Assembly (NCBI GenBank): GCA_026168455.1 | Contig: CM047425.1 | Coordinates: forward strand, 47,068,362-47,132,361 | Direction: 5' to 3' | Origin: Theocolax elegans | Taxonomy: Eukaryota; Arthropoda; Insecta; Hymenoptera; Cerocephalidae | Length of the DNA: 64,000 bases | Shown here: positions 21,066 through 31,105 of the stretch, piece by piece | Numbering within the stretch: the stretch's first letter is position 1 | Layout of the letters: every line of letters begins with the position of its first letter | Notes under the pieces: model-generated | What the model was told of the DNA's origin: nothing | Databases searched by the model: none | What the model saw: the letters and a program-made list of their open reading frames with translations, nothing else | Position numbers and translations under genes: made by a program

Positions 21066-22734
21066 CTACCACGTTGGAGTTTCGGTCGGAATAGTAATAC
21101 CCTCTTCCTCCACGCGCCTGTCCCAAGCTTGACGGTCGAGCTCAGCGAGATGCTCCCTCAATCGACGTTGAAAGGAATGGAGCTGATCGGGGTCAAATGA
21201 CAGATCAGGGAAACAGTTAAGGAATCTTGAGGCTATGACAGTAAATGATTGGTTCAGCGCTTCTGTTCGGGGCGGATGATAGGTGAGGGGTCGCCGCTGA
21301 AGTCGGGAAGAGGAGCGTACATTAGGAAGAGAATCGGACAATGTGAAGCGATCGCACAAGAATGATGGGGACGAAGATGAGATGATTTTATATGCAAGAG
21401 AGCCAATGAGGAAAAGCCTCCTGTGCCCGGCCGACAGCCAACCCATTTCCAGACGATACGGCGTGACGTGCGCGCGCCTGGGAATATTACCCCATGCAAA
21501 TCGCACACACGCATTGACTAGCCTCTGCAGCTTCAGTTCGCGCGTACGGTCAACATCGCTGTAAACCGCGCACGCATAATCCAAGTAAAGCCAAACCAGG
21601 CTCTCTATCAGTGATTTACGTGACCCCTTGGACAATGCTCGCCTATAGAATCTAAGGGTGTGCAGTACGCCATGCACATTCTGCGAGATTGACTGCACGT
21701 GCTTGGACCATTCTAAGGTCGGCATAATCCACACCCCCAGGGATTTAACGACATTCTCGTACGGCAGCGACTCACCGTTCACACACACTCTCTCAATGTC
21801 CCCAAGATCGAATCTGGAGATATAAAGTTGGCTGCCTAGCAGAATGACCTTCGTCTTGGAGACATTGAGTGTCAGCCCATTCCTCGCCGCCCACCCCGCA
21901 ACCGCTCCCGCATTTCGCGTCACACGTCTCACAGCCAGGCCGAAATCAGCAGGGGGAAAGGAATAATATAGTTGCGTATCATCCGCAAATATCATGCAAC
22001 TCGAGTGTTCCAGTACCGCAGGCAGGTCATTTATAAAAATTGAAAATAGAAGGGGCCCCAGAACGCTGCCCTGTGGGACGCCTGCATGGACGGCGGACCA
22101 CCCAGACAGGTCGCCCCCATCACCCTCAACGGCCTGCGTGCGGCCCTGTAAATACGAATAAAACCATCGGATAACCAGATCGGAACAGCCAATCGCCCGA
22201 AGCTTGCGGAGGAGGGCGCTATGGGGGACCGTGTCGAACGCCTTTGAAAAATCAAATAAAACTAAAAGAGTGACCATGCGTTGGTCAATACCCCTGCGCA
22301 CATCCTCCAAAACCCCGAGCAACGCCGTCTGGGTGCTATGCCCCCTGCGAAATCCAGCCTGCCTGCAAGACAGGAGACTGTTCTCCTCCAAGTATCCCGA
22401 CAACTGTCCGTGCACAATCCGTTCAAGAAGCTTCGACACCTCGCTCAGCCGCGCTATGGGCCTAGTATCAGCAACACTGCTACACACACTAGACTTAGCC
22501 AGTGGGTACAGCAGTGCCTTCTTCCATTCCGCGGGAAAACAGCCCGACCGAAGCGAGGCATCGAAGACGCGCGCCAGGTGACCCAAGATAGATGCACTCG
22601 CAAGCTTCAGCATTGGAATGGAGATACCATCCAACCCCGTCGCCCGCGAGGTCGCTCTTCCCAGTGCCTCTCTGACATGGGTAGAATTAATATGCTCAAA
22701 CTGAAAACAAGAGGAGGCAGTAACTGGGGCAAAA
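21066..22734 (-). pseudogene. Element D ORF2 fragment: reverse transcriptase and C-terminus
   Basis: Begins inside the RT N-terminal region at the truncation (22734) and ends at the stop at 21066; about 555 codons without a stop. Motifs are ATGLDGISIPMLKL, DTRPIARLSEVSKLLE, QAGFRRGHSTQTALL, LFDFSKAFDTVPH, AGVPQGSVLGPLLFSIF and MIFADDTQLYYSF, then the conserved C-terminal region (LDYACAVYSDVDRTRELKLQ) shared with B. It is markedly more G+C-rich than C or E. Endonuclease and ORF1 are missing. The reading continues upstream into satellite only by chance. Close relative of B but not a copy of it. Confidence 0.9.
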
Positions 22735-23020
22735 AGAGAGAATGAGAGATAGAGAAAGAGAGTGAGAGAGAATGAGAAGTAGAGAGAGAATGAGAGATAG
22801 AGAAAGAGAGTGAGAGGTACAGAGCGAGTAAGAATGAGGGAGAGTGAAGGAGTGCGAGAGTGAGAATGAGTAAGAATGAGAGTCTGTGTGAGGGAGAGAG
22901 AGAGAATGAGAGAGAGAGAATGAGAGATAGAGAGAATGAGCGATAGAGAGAATGAGAGATACAGAGTGAGAGATAGAGAGAAAACGAAAGTTAGAGTAAT
23001 AGAGTTAGAGTTAGAAATAA
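22735..23020. repeat. GA-rich degenerate satellite array, block 4 (right end)
   Basis: Continues the array interrupted by element D, with the GAGGTACAGAGCGAGTAAGAATGAGGG module at about 22815. It decays into TTAGAGTAATAGAGTTAGAG near 22990-23020. Confidence 0.9.
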
Positions 23021-23604
23021 TAATATTAGAATTAATTATTGGGAATAACAAAAATTGTTAATGATATAAATAGTAAAAATGATCATTCTTCTATTAATTA
23101 TTACGGATTTATCCCAACAAATTATATAAGTGTTATATTTATTTAACTAGTAGTACTATAAATTATTTTACTACATAGTTTTTAAAAAGTAATTTTTTGA
23201 ATATTACATTACATGTAATTTGATGGTAAAGAATTATTATGTTAACAATACTATTTAACTGTGAGCGAAGCGAGCATTTTGGCTAATTTTATTTAAAATA
23301 TATTTAAAAATTTATATAAAGAAAACATTCAGAGTAATTCACAGTCACAGAGTTTGGACAAATTTTTGTAAATTTTGCAATATTTATCAGAACTAGTACG
23401 TGCAAAACTAATTTTGCGATGGTTGCAATATTTAAGCGTCAGCAAATTTTAGGGTATGGGCGGTGGGAGATAAGTGATTAAAGCGCAAAAGCGTCCTACG
23501 GTGGTCAGTTTATCATCCGCCGCGATTGCGATCAGTTGTGAGTTTCCTGGTTGACGACGTTCACAAGGAGAAGAAAGATAAAGGGTAAATCAAAATATTT
23601 TAAT

Positions 23605-23608
<4 letters not shown>
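23021..23608. other. A+T-rich spacer without recognisable feature
   Basis: No convincing gene or repeat. It contains the small palindromic phrase GTGAGCGAAGCGAGC near 23260 and ends at the (CT)n tract that precedes element E. Confidence 0.6.

Positions 23609-23651
<43 letters not shown>
23609..23651 (+). repeat. (CT)n microsatellite, 5' flank of element E
   Basis: About 43 bases of perfect CT repeats directly before the 5' end of element E. It is the left half of the split target. Confidence 0.97.
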
Positions 23652-23654
<3 letters not shown>

Positions 23655-24781
23655 AAGTACAAACCAGACGTTCTTATCTATGTACTGATTGCTTTTGAGA
23701 ATTTTTTGCTGCCGCATTTTGCCTACGGGCGTTTTTGTTACAGTAACTTGCAAGCTGCCTAATGCAAGCCGCCCTGCAGCATAAATTTCTATGTTTCTTG
23801 GCCCGGTTTGCATTGAAATTTGTAAATGAATTTTCCTCAAAAGTGAGGTTATAAGTGGTGGAAAGTGAGGTTGGATGCCGGAGCCGCATGTTTACACGTT
23901 GACATCTCGAAGTTGGTAGTGGTTTTTCGCTAGACTTATTTCTACGTAAATCATTACGGGAGACTACTGTGCGAGTTTTTACCGACTGGCGACATGATGC
24001 AATACAGGATATAAAATTCAAGATATGTGCTTGTTCCATTATTTTCTTTTGTGACGAGAGTGAGGGCATCGTCCTTTGGTGCTTTATTAGTTTATTTTAG
24101 TCATGTATTGAAGATTGTTTACATTTTTAAGATGAAAACGCGTTTTATTTTTGAGGTTATATTATTTAATTATTGCAACTGCTACACGTGGCGTATGTAT
24201 TACCTACAGTCGGTAACTTAGGTTGTTGCTTCACTAAGTGTTATTGTTTTGAATCTGCTATATATTAATTTTGGAAAAGAAAGACTGATTTATTTGTGTT
24301 ATTGTTAAGCGCTAAACGATGAAGTATATTTAGTTATTTGTGAAAGTGCCAACCTCCAACTAGTTTTTCTGTTCTCATTTACTGTTGCTATATATATTAT
24401 TATTCGCCGTTTACGTATTCTATATATTTTTATATATTTTTATTTTTATATATTAGTTTTTACTAAAATTGTAAGATTATAATAGAGACAGCGAAACTAG
24501 TTGTCATAGAGTAGGTTTAGTGTTAGAGTTCAATGGCTACAAAATGAAAAAAATTAATGCGTTCGATTTAGCATCAATATATTGCTTATAATCTTATTAT
24601 TTTATATTTAATTTTGCGATTTGTATTACGTAAAATCGTTTGTCTGTCTTTGAGTGCGCTTATCTAAATTTTTTATTTAAATTTTGTTTATGTCTATTTT
24701 TAATCTTATTTATTATTGTTTTACGCTTTCTGTTTTATGCTTTTTTGGGCTATGTTTAAGCTACATTTTAAAATTGTCTAA

Positions 24782-25225
24782 ATGCATAGAAAAGTCAAAT
24801 CTGGCATTATTAAATGTACGCGTTGTGCAAAACCGGTCCAAACTGTGTTGAAGGCTTGTGAGGAATGTGGCAAAGTTTTTCATCCGGGTTGTGTCGTTTA
24901 TTATTTAGAAAAAAAATCGAATGATATTTGCTGTTATTCAAAGCTTGGCGATACTGTTGATAAACAATCTTATTTGAACGTTTTAAAAATTAAGGCAGCT
25001 AACGTTTTATCATCTAGTGCCCGTCATTCTGCTGTTGACTCAGCGCGTCATTTAATTGCTGAGCATTCACTCGATTCGGAACAAAGTTTTATCGATAATT
25101 ATCTTATAACCAAGGAGACTAACAAAATGATGTTACCCGAAAATTGGGAAGCGATGACTTCATCTCAACAAATGGCCTTTCTTTTTAATTGTAATAAAGA
25201 AAGTACAGCATCGATAAATGAATAA
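24782..25225 (+). CDS. Element E ORF1, N-terminal part with PHD-like zinc finger
   Basis: ATG at 24782. Residues about 12-50 carry C-x2-C (CTRCAKP), C-x2-C (CEECGKVFHPGC, which includes H-x2-C) and a closing CC, the same order as in ORF1 of element B. The rest is hydrophilic and helix-prone. The frame stops at 25225. In B the corresponding region runs without a break into the coiled coil and RRM-like domain, so a one-base indel near 25218 is likely. The alternative is coupled translation through the overlapping ATGAATAA at 25218-25225. The role is RNA binding and RNP formation by family knowledge. Confidence 0.82.
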   Translation: MHRKVKSGIIKCTRCAKPVQTVLKACEECGKVFHPGCVVYYLEKKSNDICCYSKLGDTVDKQSYLNVLKIKAANVLSSSARHSAVDSARHLIAEHSLDSEQSFIDNYLITKETNKMMLPENWEAMTSSQQMAFLFNCNKESTASINE

Positions 25226-25829
25226 AAACCAACGAATAACGACTCTAGAACGTGAGAATGTTGAAATAAAAACTGAGGTAGGCCAACTTAAGGATATGTT
25301 CAATAGAGCATTCCCGAATACTCAGATTAAAGTTACAGGTATTCCTATTACTTGTACTACCTCAAACATTGATTTGGCTAAGAGTATTTTGCGTGTGCTT
25401 AATTTGGATCATTTATGTTTAGATATTCTGGATGCTCATTCGTTTCCTTCAAGAAATGTTTCAATTGGTGAAAGGATGGCTGCCGCCAATAGTTCCTCTT
25501 CTGATTCCTCTCCCACTAAGTCTTTCATCTTACGTCTAAAATCTTCTGAGGTACGGAATTATATTCTTGAAGTCAAGCGCAAATTTGGTAATATTACATA
25601 TGATAATTTAGTAGTGGATACTGGTGATTATTCTTCGAAACTTATCAATATGTATGAGATGTTGCCCCCTGCCATTCATGAGTTACGTGTATTGGCTAAA
25701 CACAAGCTTGAACCCCTCAAGTACAAATATATCTGGACTAGAGATAGTATTCTTTACGTTCGCAAAGACGACAAATCCGATCGAATTCGGATTACAACCG
25801 AGGATGATCTGAATAGATTATTGAAGTGA
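25218..25829 (+). CDS. Element E ORF1, C-terminal part (coiled coil and RRM-like domain)
   Basis: Opens with ATG at 25218 overlapping the preceding stop. A short coiled coil (TTLERENVEIKTEVGQLKDMF) is followed by an RRM-like block (IKVTGIPITCTTSNIDLAKSI) and a conserved tail (WTRDSILYVRKDDKSDRIRI) that aligns with the frame-corrected ORF1 tail of B. It ends at TGA 25827-25829. The frame is the same as ORF2 with no stop between, so a single UGA separates the two products. Confidence 0.82.
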   Translation: MNKNQRITTLERENVEIKTEVGQLKDMFNRAFPNTQIKVTGIPITCTTSNIDLAKSILRVLNLDHLCLDILDAHSFPSRNVSIGERMAAANSSSSDSSPTKSFILRLKSSEVRNYILEVKRKFGNITYDNLVVDTGDYSSKLINMYEMLPPAIHELRVLAKHKLEPLKYKYIWTRDSILYVRKDDKSDRIRITTEDDLNRLLK

Positions 25830-25832
25830 CTA
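25827..25832 (+). promoter_or_regulatory. Candidate UGA-CUA readthrough signal between ORF1 and ORF2 of element E
   Basis: ORF1 ends AAG TGA CTA CCT. The next stop in this frame is at 28680-28682, and ORF2 has no ATG until about residue 200, well past the first endonuclease motifs. UGA followed by CUA is a known efficient readthrough context in viruses and some cellular mRNAs. That this site is read through is inference. Confidence 0.55.
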
Positions 25833-25877
25833 CCTGATATTCGTCTAGCCCAGGTTGAGTCCTCCTACACTGTAAGG

Positions 25878-28682
25878 GTGGCTCATTTAAATGTGAACTC
25901 ACTGCTCGATCACCATGCAAAGGTCGAATCACTGATTTCTTTAGAGAATTTGGACATTCTTGCTGTGACAGAATCTTGGCTAACTCCAAATCGTCCTGAT
26001 TCTATTTATAAATTAGAAAATTATACATTAGTACGAAATGATCGAGGATTGGCTTCTAACACTGGTAAACGTCAATATATACAAGGAGGTGGTGTTGCGT
26101 GTTACTTAAGGAATGGGATCACTTTTAGGATAATCGAAGCACCGCAAATTAAAAATATTAACGAGACGGAGTATTTATTATTAGATATATTAGTTGGAAA
26201 TACTAAAATACTTTTAGCCATTGTATATCGACGTCCTAAGGGCCATGTCTTGGCAAATTTCTTTCGTAATTTGCAGGAACATGCTCATCGCTATAGCAAC
26301 ATTATTATTACTGGTGATCTGAATTCCAACCTCTTGTTGACTGATTATTATAGTTCACACTTACGCGAATTAATTGAAGAGCACTCTTATTACTTAGTAC
26401 CTTATAATGCCACTCATCATCGGGAGAATTGCGATACATGGCTGGATGTTTTTATAGTTGACTCCGAGGCTAAAATCAAGAATAAAATGCAATCAGGTAG
26501 TCCATTTATTAACGGGCATGACTACATAATTATTGATTATTGTCTTCCATCAAAACAGACTAGGATTGCCATGCATGCTTTTCGTGATTTTAAACGTTTT
26601 TCAGCCTCAGATTTCTCTCGTTCAATTGCTAATGATATAAATTTAATGCGAGTAAATTCAGATTCACCCCTTTCAGTTGATGATTTTTGTATTAACTTAT
26701 CCAATACTCTTACTACTAATCTGGACCTGCAGGCTCCTATTGTTAATCGTCCAATTTGCACACGCTTAGCCCCTTGGATGAATTATTATCTCAAGAATAG
26801 ATGTAAAGAGCGTAATCGCTTATATAAAGTTGCTAAAAGGCATCAAGATCCAGTACTAATGTGTGAATATAAGACTTTGCGTAAATTAATTAAAAAAGAA
26901 ATAAAAGAAGCACGAGATGAATATTATAATCAGTTGTTGTCCAATGCCTCAAATCAGTCTGAATGTTGGAGATTTATGCGGAAGATAGGATTGGTTAAGG
27001 AATCTTCGAGTTCTCCTTTAAAGATTTTTTCGGTTCATGAATTATCACATCATTATTCTATGGTTGCTAGCTGTCATCCATGTTGTTCCGTGGAATTATT
27101 AAATGATATTAAATTACTACCCACGTTGATGAATATTCCTTCTTTTTTTGCCATATCAACATGTTTACCTAAAGCCAGGGGCCGAAGCTCTGACGGCTTA
27201 TCGTTATATTATTTTAAGGAAGTTTTCGCTAATATAATACCAGTTCTCACGGAGCTATTTAATCTATCATTTTCTGCAAATAAATACCCTAATTTGTGGA
27301 AGATGGCAATTATAATTCCGTTAAGCAAAATCTTGAAACCTTTAACTCCATCTGACACGAGACCAATAGCCAATCTACCTCATTTTGCGAAGGTTTTTGA
27401 TAAATTGGTCTCTCAACAAGTTACTGATCATTTAGAGTCAAATAATCTTTTGTCATCTTTTCAATCTGGTTTCCGTAAGCATTTTAGTACACAATCAGCA
27501 TTAATTAAGACTACTGATGATATTCGTTTAGGTATTGATAGAGGTATGGTAACCATTATGTTATTGTTTGATTTTAGAAAAGCATTTGACACGATTAGCC
27601 ATTATGTCTTGCTAAAGACTCTTAAACAGCTGAATTTTTCAAATGATTCGATCGAGTGGTTTCATTCATATTTATCTGGTCGCTCGCAAGCCGTCGTAGA
27701 TGAGAATGGTTCATTTTCTGAATTTCTTGGAACTACTTCTGGTGTTCCACAGGGTTCCACTCCGGGACCGGTTATTTTTTTGATTTTTATAAATTCAATC
27801 ATGAATATGTTGTTGTTCTGCAATGGTATGTTATTTGCTGATGATCTTCAAATTTATATTCAATGTTACCCGCATGAATGTAATATAGGTATTCAAAAGT
27901 TATCAAGTGATGGAAGTAGAGTGGTACATTGGGCACGCGAACATGGCCTTGAAATAAACTTTAACAAAACTAAGGCTATGCTTATTGGAACGGTTCAGCA
28001 ACAGCGTGTTATAAATAGAGATCTTTTGCCACATATATTGATAGATGGACAAAGTATTGATTTAGCCAGTTCTGTGAAAAATCTTGGTGTAACATTTAGT
28101 GATACCTTACAATGGAATACTCATATTTCAGGGCTGGTCTCTAGGGTTCATGGTGTTCTGCATAAATTGCGAAATCGTGGTAATTTTTTGTCAATTAGCA
28201 TGAAAAAGAAATTAGTTAATGCCCTAATTCTTCCATATTTTGATTATTGTTGTCTTGTTTATTGCGATATTCCTGATTATCTGAATATTAAACTGCAACG
28301 TCTCATGAATGTCTGTGTTCGATATATCTTTCAACTTAGAAAAGACGCAAAGCTTGAGGTCTTCTATAATAAATTGGAGTGGTTGTCAGTGAACAATCGC
28401 CGTTCCTACTTTATGGGGTTATTAGTGTTCCAAGTACTGACTAATAAAAAACCTGATTATTTATATTCGCTGTTACCATCACCAAATACTGATTTGCGAC
28501 GTTCTGAACGTACAAAGCATTCTGCGTTTAATCGTCCCTTAGTTCTCACTAATACATATCAAAAATCCTTTACGATCCAAGCTATGGATCTATGGGATAG
28601 TCTCCCTACTGAACTTAAGTTAAGTACTTCGCTGTATATATTCAAAAATCGCCTATTCTCTTACCTATTGAATGGGAATTGA
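25878..28682 (+). CDS. Element E ORF2: AP endonuclease plus reverse transcriptase, intact
   Basis: About 934 codons from the GTG at 25878, or 950 counted from the codon after the TGA at 25829. Endonuclease: VAHLNVNS, VTESW (Glu), GGGVACYLRN, IVYRRP, GDLNSN, CDTWLDVF and GHDYI. RT: DTRPIANLPHFAKVFD, SGFRKHFSTQSAL, LFDFRKAFDTISH, TSGVPQGSTPGPVIF and FADDLQIYIQ (FADD near residue 653). A C-terminal block LPYFDYCCLVYCDIP is shared with B-D. No stop or frameshift seen. The function is target nicking and target-primed cDNA synthesis. The start is unsettled: no AUG precedes the catalytic Asn and Glu, so I favour production by readthrough of the TGA. Confidence 0.93.
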   Translation: MAHLNVNSLLDHHAKVESLISLENLDILAVTESWLTPNRPDSIYKLENYTLVRNDRGLASNTGKRQYIQGGGVACYLRNGITFRIIEAPQIKNINETEYLLLDILVGNTKILLAIVYRRPKGHVLANFFRNLQEHAHRYSNIIITGDLNSNLLLTDYYSSHLRELIEEHSYYLVPYNATHHRENCDTWLDVFIVDSEAKIKNKMQSGSPFINGHDYIIIDYCLPSKQTRIAMHAFRDFKRFSASDFSRSIANDINLMRVNSDSPLSVDDFCINLSNTLTTNLDLQAPIVNRPICTRLAPWMNYYLKNRCKERNRLYKVAKRHQDPVLMCEYKTLRKLIKKEIKEARDEYYNQLLSNASNQSECWRFMRKIGLVKESSSSPLKIFSVHELSHHYSMVASCHPCCSVELLNDIKLLPTLMNIPSFFAISTCLPKARGRSSDGLSLYYFKEVFANIIPVLTELFNLSFSANKYPNLWKMAIIIPLSKILKPLTPSDTRPIANLPHFAKVFDKLVSQQVTDHLESNNLLSSFQSGFRKHFSTQSALIKTTDDIRLGIDRGMVTIMLLFDFRKAFDTISHYVLLKTLKQLNFSNDSIEWFHSYLSGRSQAVVDENGSFSEFLGTTSGVPQGSTPGPVIFLIFINSIMNMLLFCNGMLFADDLQIYIQCYPHECNIGIQKLSSDGSRVVHWAREHGLEINFNKTKAMLIGTVQQQRVINRDLLPHILIDGQSIDLASSVKNLGVTFSDTLQWNTHISGLVSRVHGVLHKLRNRGNFLSISMKKKLVNALILPYFDYCCLVYCDIPDYLNIKLQRLMNVCVRYIFQLRKDAKLEVFYNKLEWLSVNNRRSYFMGLLVFQVLTNKKPDYLYSLLPSPNTDLRRSERTKHSAFNRPLVLTNTYQKSFTIQAMDLWDSLPTELKLSTSLYIFKNRLFSYLLNGN

Positions 28683-28970
28683 GACTATCCACTGTGATAC
28701 AATGCGTTAGTGAATCATATTCATTCTATTTAGATTTAAGACTTTTCTTAATTTATAAGCGTATTTAGATAATTATTTAGACTTCCTAGATTAAAGTTAT
28801 ATCCGAAAGTGTTAAATTGATTGGTACATATATTGTTTAAATTTTATAAAATTGTATTTAAGGTTGGCATTTACTTATTATCCATGTAAATTTTTTTATT
28901 TGTATTATATATGCTTTTGCCCTATGGTCGTTTTTCTTCCTGGGCATAATAAACATTTTTCAAATCAAAT

Positions 28971-28995
28971 CTCTCTCTCTCTCTCTCTCTCTCTC
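28971..28995 (+). repeat. (CT)n microsatellite, 3' flank of element E
   Basis: About 25 bases of CT repeats directly after the CAAATCAAAT 3' terminus of element E. It is the right half of the split target. Confidence 0.95.
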
Positions 28996-29040
28996 GTCGA
29001 GTATAGGGAAAATGGGTAGTAACCTTGATTTTTTAAGAGA

Positions 29041-29162
29041 GGTGGTACTATGAATAGACACAACAAACCTGACCTTGACTTCGAGTAGTCTGTCATAGAC
29101 GGGGTTACTTGAGGTCAGTGGGTAGGTGGTGGGGGTTTGTCGTGTCTGTCCATAGTACCACC
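29041..29162. repeat. Short inverted-repeat element, 122 bp
   Basis: GGTGGTACTATGAATAGACAC at 29041 is mirrored by GTGTCTGTCCATAGTACCACC ending at 29162, with a 60-70 bp centre. No clear target duplication, so its class is unknown. The 280 bases that follow up to the TTAA element show nothing. Confidence 0.7.
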
Positions 29163-29448
29163 ATAACTACTGTAGTCCAAACAAATAAGACTTTTTTATG
29201 AAAAAATTATATTGTAGACAAAAAAAATATGTTGATATTATGAAATAATACGAAATAGCCCAACTATTTTCCGAACAAAATTTGTGTACGCTTCTCATTA
29301 AAAAGAAATCGAAAAGATTCAAAATCCGGTTTTTTGCTTATATTTTGAAAAGTATTAATAATAGAGAAAAAGTTTTAAATACTTTTTGGAGGTCTTCATA
29401 ATATCTTTAGAGTAAAAGAAAGTTTCTTAAGATCGCGTAAATAGTTAA

Positions 29449-30706
29449 GGTGGTATCCTCGTATAGATCGATCGAAAAATCGATTTTTTTTTTATTACAT
29501 AAGTCGATAGTATAACATGTCAATAGTATGCTGTTAAAATTTTAAAGTGAAATTCGCAGCGGTTTCGATGCTATGGTTATTTTCTTTAAAGTTGTGCGAT
29601 GCGCTGCCGGAATGCGGCACAGGTAGGCAGGTACGCGCTCGAATACAATAGGTGCCCCGCTGAGTTTGGGTCTTCGAGATGCTTCGCAACTGTGGCAGAT
29701 GCTATTCCAATTTTAGTTGTATTAGTGCGTATAGTTGTATAAATAAGAGCATTACTACAGTCTACGCCGACTGAAAGTATAGGTTTCTTAAGTATAGGTT
29801 CATTTCGAAGAGTTTTACAACTGTTGGCTCAGTATTCTCGTAGCTATCGATTAGTTCACTGCTGTTTTGCGTGCAAAATGTCGGCTTACCCTAAAGGTGA
29901 AATGACCGGGAGGTATCGAGCATCAGAACACCGACGCTGAACGAGTAACACGGCAAAATATCAGAACGGAGAGCGCATCCAAGGAAGCTCGATTGGTCAA
30001 AAAAAGGAAAACTGCATCTGAAAATCAGCATATCGAAGAACAAGAAGGGTTTCTTTATGGAGCAGGCAATGCTGACTAGTACAAAAGTCGATTAGTAGCT
30101 GTAAGTATGAAAAAATTCTATTAAAAAATAATATATTGTATACCGCGAATATTAAACGCGTTTTTCTCGAAAACTCAATTTTTCGATTTTCCAAATTGGC
30201 GCCACTGATTACTTAGCGAGTTTAGAAGCTATTGAAAAAAAATATATACCATTTTAAAGGAAATTTAATTAGCTAGTCGACAAACCTAAAGGATTTTGTT
30301 TTAAAAAATTATTTAATAACTCTTCTGCAATAATAAAAAAAAACTTTTATGAATTTTTTTTCAAAAGTCCGTCATTTTTTCAAACTTTTGTTTTACATTT
30401 CAAATTTAGGTAAGTGGACGAGGAATTGGTAAAATAATGTCAAAAAACTTTGTTTCTTATGTTTCAGAATGACACAGCAACAACGAAACATGGCGCCAAT
30501 TGAGACAAAAAAAAATATATCTTCACCTTGAATTTGATTACGTGGCTCACCTAATTAACATTATGTATATATTAAAATTTTTTATGTTTCTACAAACTAT
30601 AAGAAACTACGTAAATAAAATTTCAAATAAAAATATTGAATAGTTTCTTTTAAAAAAATTCCTAAAGTTTGTCTTCATTTTTCGCGATCTATATGAGGAT
30701 ACCCCC
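29449..30706. mobile_element. TTAA-flanked deletion derivative of a Kolobok/Mutator-like transposon
   Basis: TTAA at 29445-29448 and 30707-30710 flank termini GGTGGTATCCTCGTATAGATCG and, inverted, GGGGGTATCCTCATATAGATCG. The outer end (GGGGGTATCCT) matches the left end of the larger element at 59362. It keeps the leader, the first codons and the last about 40 codons of the transposase plus a downstream intron-like segment, but lacks the catalytic core. It is inserted in or beside a Penelope-like fragment that resumes at 30711. Confidence 0.85.
29878..30079 (+). pseudogene. Remnant of Kolobok/Mutator-like transposase (N- and C-termini only)
   Basis: ATG at 29878 begins MSAYPKGE, like MSSYPKSD of the copy at 59756. 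After a few codons the frame stops. The segment ending at TAG 30077-30079 encodes EARLVKKRKT...EEQEGFLYGAGNAD, homologous to EARTARRLEQ...EEAEGLLYGAGIAD at the end of the larger copy. The middle, with all catalytic residues, is gone. A GTAAGT at 30101 and a TTTCAG ending at 30467 frame a 367-base intron-like stretch after the stop, in the same place as in the other copy. Confidence 0.75.
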
Positions 30707-30710
30707 TTAA

Positions 30711-31105
30711 TTAACAAATTAAGTTCAAAGCGCAAAGTCGATGTTTTTCGACCATTCTATAGCATTAAATCTAAGATAGGAACCGGAATAAATAACAATG
30801 CTAAAACGTCACATTTGGCACAGATAAAAAATTCACAAAATTTCAAAACAATTTTTATTTTTTTTACATGCAAAAATTGTCCAGTTTCTTATATTGGTGA
30901 AACGAAAAGGTCTTTAAAAACACGAAATGAGGAGCACATTAAAAATAAAAATAAAGAAATTTTTGTAAACCAACATCAAAGGAACTTTTTACATAAAACT
31001 GACTGGAATAATACAGAAATAATAGATTATGAACCTAATAAGAAAGAAGATTTATATACGTTAAATAGATACTATTGGCTGGTCATAAGACATTTAAAAT
31101 CTTAG
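30711..31105 (+). pseudogene. Penelope-like element fragment 1: GIY-YIG endonuclease end
   Basis: Canonical Penelope-like elements carry a GIY-YIG nuclease after the RT. Here the open part (from about 30815) reads FTCKNCPVSYIGETKRSLKT, the GIY-YIG core of this family, then the tail NRYYWLVIRHLKS and a stop at 31103-31105. Related peptides occur in fragments 2 and 3. The 5' portion is missing: sequence left of 30711 is the TTAA element. Sequence 31106-31425 is the 3' region and holds a hammerhead-like motif. Confidence 0.8.

Larger units (their letters stand above)
16783..22734 (-). mobile_element. Non-LTR retrotransposon D, 5'-truncated and split by an inverted-repeat insertion
   Basis: Retrotransposon sequence occupies 16783-17137 (3' UTR end) and 20898-22734. 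They are separated by the element at 17138-20897. The sense 3' end is TTGTCAATCAATCAATCAA followed by TCTCTACTTCTC of the array. The 5' end is truncated inside the RT region at 22734 and joins GAGAGAATGAG satellite. Sequence and RT motifs group it with element B. Removing the insertion and one TA restores a single 3' UTR of roughly 520 bp. Confidence 0.85.
23652..28970 (+). mobile_element. Non-LTR retrotransposon E, full length, split (CT)n target
   Basis: About 5.3 kb. The 5' end is CGTAAGTACAAACCAGACGTTCTT after (CT)n. The 5' leader is 1.1 kb (23652-24781) with no convincing gene. ORF1 is 24782-25829, then an in-frame TGA, then ORF2 to 28682. The 3' UTR is 28683-28970, ending CATTTTTCAAATCAAAT followed at once by (CT)n. 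It is the only member on the + strand, and here the + strand is the CT strand, so the orientation rule relative to the target holds. Coding regions are nearly undamaged, suggesting the youngest and possibly active copy. Confidence 0.92.

Noticed and set aside
2360..23020. CRISPR-like or host regulatory GAGA array
   Set aside because: No regular spacer/repeat structure; degenerate satellite in a eukaryotic genome.
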